In this document: positions 33,924-42,382 of the stretch, in pieces
How positions within the stretch are numbered: the stretch's first letter is position 1
Layout of the letters: each line of letters opens with the position of its first letter
Source of the DNA: Actinoplanes derwentensis
GTDB taxonomy: Bacteria > Actinomycetota > Actinomycetes > Mycobacteriales > Micromonosporaceae
DNA: 64,000 nucleotides
Reading direction: 5' to 3'
NCBI RefSeq assembly: GCF_900104725.1
Contig: NZ_LT629758.1
Location: 2,790,001-2,854,000 of the forward strand
The notes under the pieces: model-generated
Databases searched by the model: none
What the model was told of the DNA's origin: nothing
What the model saw: only the letters and a program-made list of their open reading frames with translations
Position numbers and translations under genes: made by a program

Positions 33924-36900
33924 TCAGCCCCTAGCACGGGCCTGTGTCAGTTCGTGGCGTACCTGTTCGAGCATCGCAGTGTCGCCCGCCAGGTCCGGAT
34001 GCTCGACCTGCCGGTCGAGGTCGACCACGCGTTCGAGTTCACCGACCGCCAGAACGAGATCACCACCTGCCCGGTGGATCATCGCGATATTGTACCGGGT
34101 GGTGGCTTCGCCGGCCCGGTCCCCGACTTCCCGCCGAATGGGTAGAGCCTGCTGGTAGAAGTCCAGCGCCCGTTGCCGGTCACCCAGCCCGTCGTACACG
34201 AGACCGATGTTAGTAAGGGTGGTGGCTTCGCCGGCCCGGTCCCCGACTTCCCGCCGAATGGGTAGAGCCTGCTGGTAGAAGTCCAGCGCCCGTTGCCGGT
34301 CACCCAGCCCGTCGTACACGAGACCGATGTTAGTAAGGGTGGTGGCTTCGCCGGCCCGGTCCCCGACTTCCCGCCGAATGGGTAGAGCCTGCTGGTAGAA
34401 GTCCAGCGCCCGTTGCCGGTCACCCAGCCCGTCGTACACGAGACCGATGTTAGTAAGGGTGGTGGCTTCGCCGGCCCGGTCCCCGACTTCCCGCCGAATG
34501 GGTAGAGCCTGCTGGTAGAAGTCCAGCGCCCGTTGCCGGTCACCCAGCCCGTCGTACACGAGACCGATGTTAGTAAGGGTGGTGGCTTCGCCGGCCCGGT
34601 CCCCGACTTCCCGCCGAATGGGTAGAGCCTGCTGGTAGAAGTCCAGCGCCCGTTGCCGGTCACCCAGCCCGTCGTACACGAGACCGATGTTAGTAAGGGT
34701 GGTGGCTTCGCCGGCCCGGTCCCCGACTTCCCGCCGAATGGGTAGAGCCTGCTGGTAGAAGTCCAGCGCCCGTTGCCGGTCACCCAGCCCGTCGTACACG
34801 AGACCGATGTTAGTAAGGGTGGCGGCCTCGTTGCCGCGGTCACCGGCCTCCCGGTACAGGTCGATGGCCTGCTGATAGTCGTCCAGCGCAGGCCGGGGCC
34901 GGCCGGTTGCCCGGCGTGCCCAGCCCCGATCGTAGAAGGCGCCGGCGTCCGGTCCAAGGGTCAGGGTGGCGGTGGCAATGGCCTCGACATCGGCGAACCT
35001 GGACCTAGGAAGCCAAAGCCTCGCCATCTGGCTGCCGATGTCCCGGGCGATTAGCGTCTCACCGCTGGATACGGCCAGACGGTGCACCTCCTCCCCGTGA
35101 CCAGCGGATATTCCGAAGCCGAGCTCGCCGAGGGATCGGGCGGCTGCGGCGCAGGCCCGGATGTGTTCGTCGTCGGTGAGGGAAAGCAGGGGGCGCAGGA
35201 CGTTGGAGACGTAGTAGCGGTGCCGGCGGGTGGTGGGGTCGGTGCCTTCTTCGATCAGGCCGAGTTGGACGGCGCGGGTGAGGTACCGGGTGGTATCGGG
35301 ATGGCCGTGGACGGCGTGGACGGTTTCGGCGGGGATGGGGAGTTCGACGACGCTGACGGTGGCGAGCATGTGACGTAGCTCGGGATCCTGGGAGTCGAGG
35401 AGTTCCTTGGCAAGGATGTTCTCGCGGAATCGGATGGTTTCGTTCTCGATCGCGGTAAGCAGGGCGTCGACGTCGAGGGTGGTGTCGGCGACGATCCGGT
35501 CGATCCGGTCGAGCAAGCCGGGGTTGCCGTCCGCGGCGGCGATGGCACGCCGGCGGATTTCGCGGTCCAGATGTGAGCCGGGGCGCAGGTTGGCCAGGTT
35601 GCTGATCTTCTTGGTCTGCTCGACGGGGGTGAGGGTTTCCAGCGATTCCACGGTGACGCGGGTACCGGCCGGGGTCGGGAACCGGTAGCGGCTGGTGATG
35701 ATGACCCGGCTACGGCTGCCCGTCTCATCGATCGCGGTCAGTAGTGCCGGGAGGATGTCGGCCATCTGCGGGGCTAGGACGTGGCTGCCGTCGCGTTCGT
35801 CGAGGTTGCCGTCTTCGAAGTCGTCGAACACGAACAGACACGGGGTCCGCCCGAGCGGCCCGTCGGCGTCGAGCAGGAATTGCAGTCGGCGGGCGAGGGG
35901 GATCTGCTCGGTATCGAGGATTTTTGTCGCCTCGACTTGCTGGTCCAGGGTGGAGAAGCGGATCTTGGTGAGTAGTTCCCGTAGTTTGATCGCATCGACA
36001 CGGCCGTACCAGACGGCGCGCTGGTGGGTGGGCATGCGTTCCAGTAGCCGGGAGGCGAGGCTGCTCTTTCCCAGGCCCTCCATGCCGTGTAGGACCAAGG
36101 CCCCGGCCGCAGTGTCGGCGGGCTGGTTGAGGGCGCGCAGGCAGCGTTGGATGACACGCCGGCGGCCGACGAACGTGGAACGGGACGCGACCCGGGACAA
36201 TCCGGTCTGCGGGTCCAGGAATGCCTGGTCCGCAGCTCGGACCCGGATCGCTTGCCGCCTCATGGTGTTCAATGGTGTGACCATCGCGCTCAGCGGTGAC
36301 CGGTCGGCGAAGACGCGCAGCAGATGCCAGTTGGGGCTCTTCTCGTCTCGGTAGAGGTGCCGGCGTGCCTCGATCACGGCCCAGTCCAGGCGGCCGCCGT
36401 CGGCCAGGCTCTCGTATAATTTCGCGGCGAAGTCAGTCGCGGAGGTGTCGCCGACCGGTAGTGCCCAGCCCAGCACGGTCGGGGCTCCGGCGCGGACCAG
36501 GCTTTCGCTCATCGACGGGAACGCGCCGCTGTCAGGGCTGTGGGCGGTCCCACTGCCGGACACGAAGACCAGGCGCGGCCAGGTGCCGGACAATGCCTGC
36601 GCGATCTGGTCGGCGGTAGCGGCGACGGCCGCGCCGAACTCGTCCTCCACCACGAAGCCGGGCCCGATGCCGGTCAAGGTGGCGTGCCCGCTCAGGTGCA
36701 GCACGTCGAAGTAGCCGTCGCCGTAGTCGCGCATCAGCGCTCGCAGGCCGTCCAGGGTGCCGCTCTCCTCGACGACCAGTTCGGCGCCGGTACGCGAGGT
36801 CGCCGCCAGGATCGCCGCTTCTTCGGCCTCGAAGTTCAGGACTGGCTCGACATGTTCCGGGGAGGTGGCCATGAACAACACCCGCAACGGCCGGTTACCC

Positions 36901-38111
36901 GCTGCCGTATCGGCGGGCAGGCGAGCGTGGGTGCCGACGACCCGTACCGGGAGTACCGGTGACCCGGCGGCCACCGCCAGGTACGAGCCGCCGGTCGCCA
37001 GCAGTTCCCAGGGCAGTTGCCGCAACCGTTTGTCCGCCGTCGTGATCCGTAGGGTGCTCCCGGGCGGATGCCGCAGGACCGAGGTGAGCCAGCGCTGATC
37101 GCCGTCCAGGAAATCGAACAGCCTCGCGCCGAGTTCAGCCAGCAGCGGGGAAGCGAACACCCGTTGAGCGACCGTGTCCCGGCGGTAATCACGGTCGACA
37201 GCCTCGGCCAGCGCATCGACGCTGGCCCGGTCCATGCCCCGCGTCGCCTGCGGCCCGCCGTCCTCGGACAGGTGAAGCTCGATGTACGTGGAGGCTTGCT
37301 CAAAGATTTCTACATCGACGACCCTCATCTGGCCTTGCGTGGCGCTGAGACCAGTGTTGGGTTGCACCAGCGGGTTGACGACCGCAGTCAGGCCGCGCAG
37401 ACGCTCCAGCAGCTGAAGCTCCTCGTCGGAACCGGGTGCAGACCGGAGAGCCACGCTTACAGCGGCCACGTCGCTGCCGGGAAGAAGTCCGAGAGCCGTG
37501 AGATCGGCGCGGGCGGCCGAGTCGCCCAAACGCAACCGCTGCGCCGCTGCGCCGATCTCACCGTCCAGCCGGACGGTCGACACGGGCTGCGCTTCCAGCC
37601 GACCCCGCATCGCGACGAACCAGTCGGGGGAGAGCTCGACCTGGGCAGTCACGTCCGTCTGGACGTCGTCGAGCCAACGGAGCGCCTTGGCCGGGTGGAG
37701 GACGCTCAAGGCTGTGAGCCGTTGGGCCTGGGCAAGGTACGGCTCGCCGCTCCAGGCGCCGACCAGGTCTGAGTAGCGTTCGAGTAGCAGCGCCACCCGT
37801 TCCGTGCGCTCCCAACGGTAGACGCTTTGCAGGCTCACCAGAAGCCACCGACGTAGCTCGGGATCGATCTCGAAAAGCTCGCCGCCCAACTCGCGGAAGA
37901 GCGGTGAGCCCAGAAGCTCGGCCTCGACGGTCCACGGCAGATCGTCCGGCGGGTCCATGAAAAAGTTGATGCGCAGCAGGTTGAGGAAGGTCGGATCGAC
38001 GACCACAGGGACGGCGGCGTGGCAGGCGAGTTTGATCGCGCCTGGCGGTAAGCTTGCCCAAGCCTCCGCGAGTCTGACGCCAGCCCTCGATCCGGCAGCG
38101 ACGGCGTTCAC
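33924..38111 (-). CDS. CHAT / STAND-NTPase / TPR conflict-system protein
   Basis: 1395 residues from a GTG at 38111 that overlaps the vWA stop (GTGA). An uncharacterised N-domain (1-~390) precedes a CHAT caspase-like domain (~425-600): His476 in LHLSGHATLTG is kept, but the segment that should hold Cys reads LVFVSGSGTAHS, with Ser520 at that position. A STAND/NB-ARC-type NTPase follows: Walker A HGMEGLGKSSLASRL (Lys682), Walker B CLFVFDDFED, then SRVIITSRYRF. A winged-helix-like linker leads to TPRs (~1055-1380), six of which are identical 40-residue units. Family logic: NTPase-gated effector whose TPRs sense a trigger. Last gene of a five-gene operon. Confidence 0.88.
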   Translation of the reverse strand: MNAVAAGSRAGVRLAEAWASLPPGAIKLACHAAVPVVVDPTFLNLLRINFFMDPPDDLPWTVEAELLGSPLFRELGGELFEIDPELRRWLLVSLQSVYRWERTERVALLLERYSDLVGAWSGEPYLAQAQRLTALSVLHPAKALRWLDDVQTDVTAQVELSPDWFVAMRGRLEAQPVSTVRLDGEIGAAAQRLRLGDSAARADLTALGLLPGSDVAAVSVALRSAPGSDEELQLLERLRGLTAVVNPLVQPNTGLSATQGQMRVVDVEIFEQASTYIELHLSEDGGPQATRGMDRASVDALAEAVDRDYRRDTVAQRVFASPLLAELGARLFDFLDGDQRWLTSVLRHPPGSTLRITTADKRLRQLPWELLATGGSYLAVAAGSPVLPVRVVGTHARLPADTAAGNRPLRVLFMATSPEHVEPVLNFEAEEAAILAATSRTGAELVVEESGTLDGLRALMRDYGDGYFDVLHLSGHATLTGIGPGFVVEDEFGAAVAATADQIAQALSGTWPRLVFVSGSGTAHSPDSGAFPSMSESLVRAGAPTVLGWALPVGDTSATDFAAKLYESLADGGRLDWAVIEARRHLYRDEKSPNWHLLRVFADRSPLSAMVTPLNTMRRQAIRVRAADQAFLDPQTGLSRVASRSTFVGRRRVIQRCLRALNQPADTAAGALVLHGMEGLGKSSLASRLLERMPTHQRAVWYGRVDAIKLRELLTKIRFSTLDQQVEATKILDTEQIPLARRLQFLLDADGPLGRTPCLFVFDDFEDGNLDERDGSHVLAPQMADILPALLTAIDETGSRSRVIITSRYRFPTPAGTRVTVESLETLTPVEQTKKISNLANLRPGSHLDREIRRRAIAAADGNPGLLDRIDRIVADTTLDVDALLTAIENETIRFRENILAKELLDSQDPELRHMLATVSVVELPIPAETVHAVHGHPDTTRYLTRAVQLGLIEEGTDPTTRRHRYYVSNVLRPLLSLTDDEHIRACAAAARSLGELGFGISAGHGEEVHRLAVSSGETLIARDIGSQMARLWLPRSRFADVEAIATATLTLGPDAGAFYDRGWARRATGRPRPALDDYQQAIDLYREAGDRGNEAATLTNIGLVYDGLGDRQRALDFYQQALPIRREVGDRAGEATTLTNIGLVYDGLGDRQRALDFYQQALPIRREVGDRAGEATTLTNIGLVYDGLGDRQRALDFYQQALPIRREVGDRAGEATTLTNIGLVYDGLGDRQRALDFYQQALPIRREVGDRAGEATTLTNIGLVYDGLGDRQRALDFYQQALPIRREVGDRAGEATTLTNIGLVYDGLGDRQRALDFYQQALPIRREVGDRAGEATTRYNIAMIHRAGGDLVLAVGELERVVDLDRQVEHPDLAGDTAMLEQVRHELTQARARG
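34097..34822 (-). repeat. Six perfect 120-bp tandem repeats encoding TPRs
   Basis: From 34097 to 34822 the sequence repeats every 120 bp with no mismatch (six units plus a few bases). Each encodes ATTLTNIGLVYDGLGDRQRA then LDFYQQALPIRREVGDRAGE, a 40-residue TPR. Both outer neighbours are diverged TPR units. Identity at silent positions means very recent amplification or ongoing homogenisation. Copy number is likely to vary between strains and may be mis-assembled. Confidence 0.97.
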
Positions 38112-39295
38112 AGCGGCGCTTTCACCATGGCTGGCCGCCCCCGTAGGACATCGACCGCCGCGTACATGCCAGCGCGGTCCAGCGGATACATCGAAATATG
38201 GCGAGCAATCTGCTCGGCGGTGGCGTCGATCCACCGGTCGGTGCTGAGCGGATTGAGCCACGCTATGCGCGCGTTCTGGGCGGTGACGGCCAGACCGAGG
38301 GCAACCGCATCGAAAATTCGGGTGACGACCAGAGAACCTCGTTGTGCGCCCGCGTCGCTGACGACGACGACTCCCGACCCGGGGGCAAGTCCCTCGAGTA
38401 CCCGACGCAGCGGCCTCCGCCGGGTGAGGGCGGGATCGTCGTAGACCCAACCTGCAGTAAGCGGCGGAATGCGATCGACAATGGCGTCCAGTTCGACGGA
38501 CACCGGGTCGATGAGCTCCGTGAGCACGCTGCGGTCAGGGCTGTTGCCAGGCGAGTTGCGAAAGTATCTGACGGTGATCGAGTCCAAGCGGGCGGCGCGG
38601 ACAATCGATCTGGTGACGTGGTCGACGAAGTTGTGGAACGGTGTCATCGAGCCGTGCCGGTCAATGAGCAGGAGCAGACGGGCGGCGTTAACCCGGCGTG
38701 GCATGAGCACCGGGCCGGTGACCACGCCGGTAGCGGCGTACCGATTCACTGTTGCCTGGACGTCGAGTTCGACGCGTGGACCGTGGCGCGTCGGGCGTCG
38801 CAGACGTCGCCATGCTTCTGCGACCTCACGCTCCGACACCGGATATTGCGGGCTCATGATTAGGAAGGGTGCGGACTGACCCGAGCGAGGAGGTTCAACT
38901 CCGCCAACGCGGAGTGACGGCTGGGCAATGCTTAAGTCCTCATCATCGACGCCAACAGCCGCAGGCTGCGATCCCAGGACGGGTTCTGCGTGACTCAACG
39001 GCGGCGCGGAGGCCGGCAAGGGTGTTGGCACGTCCCCAACCTCGATGCCGACCGTGGCCATGGACCACTCGGGCAGGCCGACCAGAAGCAGTGTCGACCT
39101 GATGATCTCGGCGTCACGACGAGAGGTGGCCCACAGCGTCACACACAGTGCGCTCAGCGCCTCGGTCGAGCCGAGGCCATGCCCGGCAGCGAGTGCGGCG
39201 CGCAAGGTCACCAAGTCGTCGACCCCCAGCGGCAGACCGCGCCGACGCAATCGTGAAATCAGGTCGCTGGCGAACGCCGGAACCGACCCGGTCAT
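38108..39295 (-). CDS. vWA-domain protein of the MoxR-vWA conflict module (SAV_2336-like)
   Basis: 395 residues. The N-terminal ~75 residues (FASDLISRLRRRGLPLGVDD, GSTEALSALCVTLWATSRRD) match the head of CoxE-like/SAV_2336-type proteins. A proline-rich linker (~85-145) follows, then a vWA fold: LLLLIDRHGSMTPFHNFVDH holds a variant MIDAS (Asp212, Ser216; DxHGS rather than DxSxS), and VVVVSDAGA gives the later Asp. Overlaps both neighbours by 4 bp. In ternary systems the vWA protein bridges the MoxR ATPase and the effector. Confidence 0.85.
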   Translation of the reverse strand: MTGSVPAFASDLISRLRRRGLPLGVDDLVTLRAALAAGHGLGSTEALSALCVTLWATSRRDAEIIRSTLLLVGLPEWSMATVGIEVGDVPTPLPASAPPLSHAEPVLGSQPAAVGVDDEDLSIAQPSLRVGGVEPPRSGQSAPFLIMSPQYPVSEREVAEAWRRLRRPTRHGPRVELDVQATVNRYAATGVVTGPVLMPRRVNAARLLLLIDRHGSMTPFHNFVDHVTRSIVRAARLDSITVRYFRNSPGNSPDRSVLTELIDPVSVELDAIVDRIPPLTAGWVYDDPALTRRRPLRRVLEGLAPGSGVVVVSDAGAQRGSLVVTRIFDAVALGLAVTAQNARIAWLNPLSTDRWIDATAEQIARHISMYPLDRAGMYAAVDVLRGRPAMVKAPL

Positions 39296-40233
39296 TTCGA
39301 GCGCATCCGCTTCTCAACTCGCAGTAGATCGCCGTAGTCCTTGACCAGCGCGCCGACACTCGGCAACTCGGCCACCTTGTCTGCGCCGACCTCGTCCCGG
39401 CGCAGACATTCGACCCAATCGAGCAGCTCACTGAGACCGGGGCGGTGGGTCAGATCGAGCTTGCGTAGATCCAGCAGGATCTGGATGGCGCGGTTGCGTA
39501 GCCCACTGTCGACGATGTCGTGCATGTCGAGGATCTCGTTAAGGTTGTTCTCGGGAAACTCGATGTAGTGGAAGGCGCAACGGCGCAGGAAAGCACCGGG
39601 TAGCTGCTTTTCCTCATTGTTCGTGACGATGATGATCGGCCGCAGGTCAGGGCGGTCGAGCGGGACGGCGTGACGGACCTCCGGCAGTTCGTCGACCTCG
39701 AACCGCAGTTCGTCCAATTCGCGTAACAGGTCGTTTGGAAAGTCGAGGTCAGCCTTGTCGATCTCATCAATCAGCACGACCGTCCGCCGTCCGGCCTGCG
39801 CTCGGGCGATCGCCCGGCCCAACGGGCCGAGTCGCACATATTCACCTGGCGCCCGGAGCTTCTGGTGCTGCAGGCCGCTGAGCTGCGCGTCAGAGAGACG
39901 GCGTACGGCGTCGAAGGTGTAAAGGAGGTCGCGGGCGCGGCTGGTGGACTTCACATGTGCCTGTTCTAGGGGCAGCCCCAGCCGGTAGGCGATCGCGTGT
40001 GCAAGCCGGGTCTTTCCGACGCCTGGATCGCCCTGAACGAGCAACGGCCGCCCCAAGGTGATCGCGACGTTGACTGCCTCGCATATCGCATCGGTCAGTA
40101 GATACGGCTCCGGTCCCACGAGGGTCTTTTTCGGCGCGTCGAGCGGGGAGTCGACCTCCTCAATGGTCTGCGCGTTCGGCGGCTCGCCCGGTTTGAGGCG
40201 AAGAGAGGTGTCGATGGCGCGGCGGACCTGCAC
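39292..40233 (-). CDS. MoxR-family AAA ATPase
   Basis: 313 residues. Walker A at 68-75 (QGDPGVGKTRLAHAIAYRLG), Walker B at ~152-160 (TVVLIDEIDKADLDFPNDLL), sensor-1 IIIVTNNEEKQLPGAFLRRC with its arginine finger region, and a C-terminal lid with LSELLDWVECLRRDEVG. This matches MoxR chaperone-like ATPases. The GTG at 40233 starts 2 bp after the EAD gene stop. It probably remodels or gates the vWA/CHAT complex using ATP. Confidence 0.92.
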   Translation of the reverse strand: MQVRRAIDTSLRLKPGEPPNAQTIEEVDSPLDAPKKTLVGPEPYLLTDAICEAVNVAITLGRPLLVQGDPGVGKTRLAHAIAYRLGLPLEQAHVKSTSRARDLLYTFDAVRRLSDAQLSGLQHQKLRAPGEYVRLGPLGRAIARAQAGRRTVVLIDEIDKADLDFPNDLLRELDELRFEVDELPEVRHAVPLDRPDLRPIIIVTNNEEKQLPGAFLRRCAFHYIEFPENNLNEILDMHDIVDSGLRNRAIQILLDLRKLDLTHRPGLSELLDWVECLRRDEVGADKVAELPSVGALVKDYGDLLRVEKRMRSK

Positions 40234-40234
40234 T

Positions 40235-41200
40235 TCAAGCCTTCTCTCTTAGCCAGGCAAGGAACCCATTAGGATCGTTGCGATGTTGGCGTACGCCCTG
40301 CGTGCTGCGGTTGAACGCTCCATAGGTCAAATGGAGGTCGAGTTGGTCCTCAGACAACTTCGCCTTGCGCTGCATCCACTCGCTCCATGGGACGGCGACA
40401 TCCCGCGGCCAATCGAGCATCGCGGCCACATCTGTTGTCCATCTGTTCACATCGGCGACTCGGAAGGCCGGACAGCCGAGGTCCAGCACACCGGTGGCGC
40501 GCCGGTCGTCGGAAACGGTCACGAACACCAGCACGAACCAGTTCCCGACTGTGTCGCACTCCGATTGCACACCCTGCCAGAATTCCTCCACAGCCGCGGC
40601 AGTCGCGTCCTTGACCAACACCCGGCACACCACGCCGGTTTCCTCGAGCTCGGGTAAGTGTTGCAAAACCTGCTTGACCTTGTGGCCGGGGTCGGTCATG
40701 ACTGCACCCAGGCTCACATCGTCCTTCAGCTGCAATTCGCCGAGGCAATGCGGCAACCACGCGCAAAGCCTCTTTGCTACGGATTCCTCTTCAGTGGTGA
40801 TACTGAGACCGAGCAGGCCCCGCTGCCTACTGAACATGACACCAGTGATCAGATCCTTTGCCGAACTGAGGTCGAAATATGCGTCGTCGAACAGTTGCGT
40901 CCCCGCAGGAACGGCCAATTCGGCTTCACTGTAGGTACGTAGCCGGTAGACCTTGGCAAAGGCGAATACTAGTTCATTTTCGGGGTAGCTCGCGAGAAGA
41001 GTGCGGACCAGGTTGTGCAGCCATCCGCGGCTCTCCGCTTCCTTGATCAGTTTGTACGCCCGTACCTCCAGACCGCCCGGCGGGACGAACGCGTCAAGAT
41101 TCTTACCTAGATAGAGGTCGACGTACATGACCAACGCGTCATCTGTCGGGCAGACACTGACGATGGCGTCTCGGAGCAGCCGACGCTGATTCGGAATCAT
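40235..41200 (-). CDS. Effector-associated domain (EAD) protein with uncharacterised C-terminal domain
   Basis: 321 residues. Residues ~5-85 (RRLLRDAIVSVCPTDDALVM, then VDLYLGKNLDAFVPPGG, IKEAESRGWLHNLVRTLLAS) form a death-like adaptor domain of the EAD1 type: the same pattern (helix, YPxxxxL, LVxxAxxxGWL) recurs in the adjacent protease. Residues ~100-320 resemble the inactive-STAND-like regions paired with EADs, with no Walker motif visible. It likely recruits effectors by EAD-EAD pairing. ATG at 41200 overlaps the protease stop. Confidence 0.72.
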   Translation of the reverse strand: MIPNQRRLLRDAIVSVCPTDDALVMYVDLYLGKNLDAFVPPGGLEVRAYKLIKEAESRGWLHNLVRTLLASYPENELVFAFAKVYRLRTYSEAELAVPAGTQLFDDAYFDLSSAKDLITGVMFSRQRGLLGLSITTEEESVAKRLCAWLPHCLGELQLKDDVSLGAVMTDPGHKVKQVLQHLPELEETGVVCRVLVKDATAAAVEEFWQGVQSECDTVGNWFVLVFVTVSDDRRATGVLDLGCPAFRVADVNRWTTDVAAMLDWPRDVAVPWSEWMQRKAKLSEDQLDLHLTYGAFNRSTQGVRQHRNDPNGFLAWLREKA

Positions 41201-42354
41201 CGATGCGCATCTATCACAAACGCATTGATTTCAGGCGATAGAACTCCGCGAATCATCAGCGCGGGGACGGCGAGATTGTGAGTCGGCAGGTGGCCACGGC
41301 GTCTGTCCGGATCCCCTCCTTGGTGGACGGCGACCAGGTCGAGTTTGATGTCGAAGCAGGGAGCACCGGACGAGCCGTGCGCGGTGTTGACCGTGTGTCG
41401 GAGACGGGTGTGGTTCCCGTTGAAATCGATCGCGGCGCCGAAGGCTAGGGACTGCGGCTCGCCGTCGAGGTGCTGCAGGACTACCAATTCGTCGTATTGT
41501 TCAACGGCGCGTTCACGAATTTTGGTGACCCACCCACGCCGCTCACCCGACGCCAGGAGTTCAGTGCCCGGGCTGCCGGCGACCCGTAGCACGGCGAAGT
41601 CGAGCTCGTTCGGTGCAGGGAGCCGGCCGCCAGGGTCGGCTAGTTCGTCGACAGGGCTGCGTGAGGATTGAGCGACTCGCCAGTCGGTGTGCAGGCCGAA
41701 TGCCCGGTTGTTCACGAACCGCAGACGCAAGGCATCAGGCTTGCGGCCGACTTTGAGCGCCTCCTCGACGACATGGCCAGCTGTGAGGCACAGGTCGGGT
41801 CCGATGAGAAAGCCGGTCCCGAACGGCACGTAACCCGCCGATGTGCCCATGTCGATCCGGCAGGTTCGGGACTCCTGCCGTGCCAGGCGTTGTCGCCACC
41901 TGGCCGGATCAAGCTCGGGCGCATGGGCCCGAACCGTTCGTTCGAGGGTGCTAAGAACTTCCGGCTGTTCGACGGGCTCGGTATTCCACCCCACGTCGCT
42001 GGCCCACTGCCGCAGCAACGGATTTCCGGACCGATCCACGAGGACAGCCTTGATGAACTCGTCGAGCCAACCTTCGGCTCGGGCCACAGTGATCACTGTG
42101 AAGGTAGCCTCGGACATGCCGACGTTGCCTACGATGTGGCCGAGTTGGCGGTCGAGGTAGTAGTACATCACCTGCTCGAGTCCGTCGCGGCGGGGGTACG
42201 CGTTGAGCAGGGCTTCAGAAAACCGGCGCTGCTGCGGTCCGGTTAGCGGCCGGGAGATGGTCCACCACCTTCGGATCGGTACCGCGAACGCCGCAACTAT
42301 ACGACGACGAGTCGTACCGATGGTCCCCCTCTCGCCCTGTCGAGCTTCGGACAA
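41197..42354 (-). CDS. EAD-trypsin-like serine protease
   Basis: About 385 residues from a TTG at 42354; the start is uncertain because no ATG/GTG with an SD lies close to the domain. N-terminal EAD1: RFSEALLNAYPRRDGLEQVM, then VARAEGWLDEFIKAVL. Then a trypsin-fold peptidase: GTGFLIGPDLCLTAGHVVEE (His), PAPNELDFAVLRVAG (Asp), NTAHGSSGAPCFDIKLDLVA (nucleophile Ser in GSSG). It has no signal peptide, so it acts inside the cell. First gene of the conflict operon; shares its promoter region with the divergent membrane protein gene. Likely an effector recruited through EAD contacts with the 40235 protein. Confidence 0.82.
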   Translation of the reverse strand: MSEARQGERGTIGTTRRRIVAAFAVPIRRWWTISRPLTGPQQRRFSEALLNAYPRRDGLEQVMYYYLDRQLGHIVGNVGMSEATFTVITVARAEGWLDEFIKAVLVDRSGNPLLRQWASDVGWNTEPVEQPEVLSTLERTVRAHAPELDPARWRQRLARQESRTCRIDMGTSAGYVPFGTGFLIGPDLCLTAGHVVEEALKVGRKPDALRLRFVNNRAFGLHTDWRVAQSSRSPVDELADPGGRLPAPNELDFAVLRVAGSPGTELLASGERRGWVTKIRERAVEQYDELVVLQHLDGEPQSLAFGAAIDFNGNHTRLRHTVNTAHGSSGAPCFDIKLDLVAVHQGGDPDRRRGHLPTHNLAVPALMIRGVLSPEINAFVIDAHR

Positions 42355-42382
42355 ACGGCCACACCCGGGCTTTAATGGCCCG

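Noticed and set aside
34097..34822. CRISPR-like array
   Set aside because: The 120-bp units are contiguous coding repeats (TPR) with no spacers.
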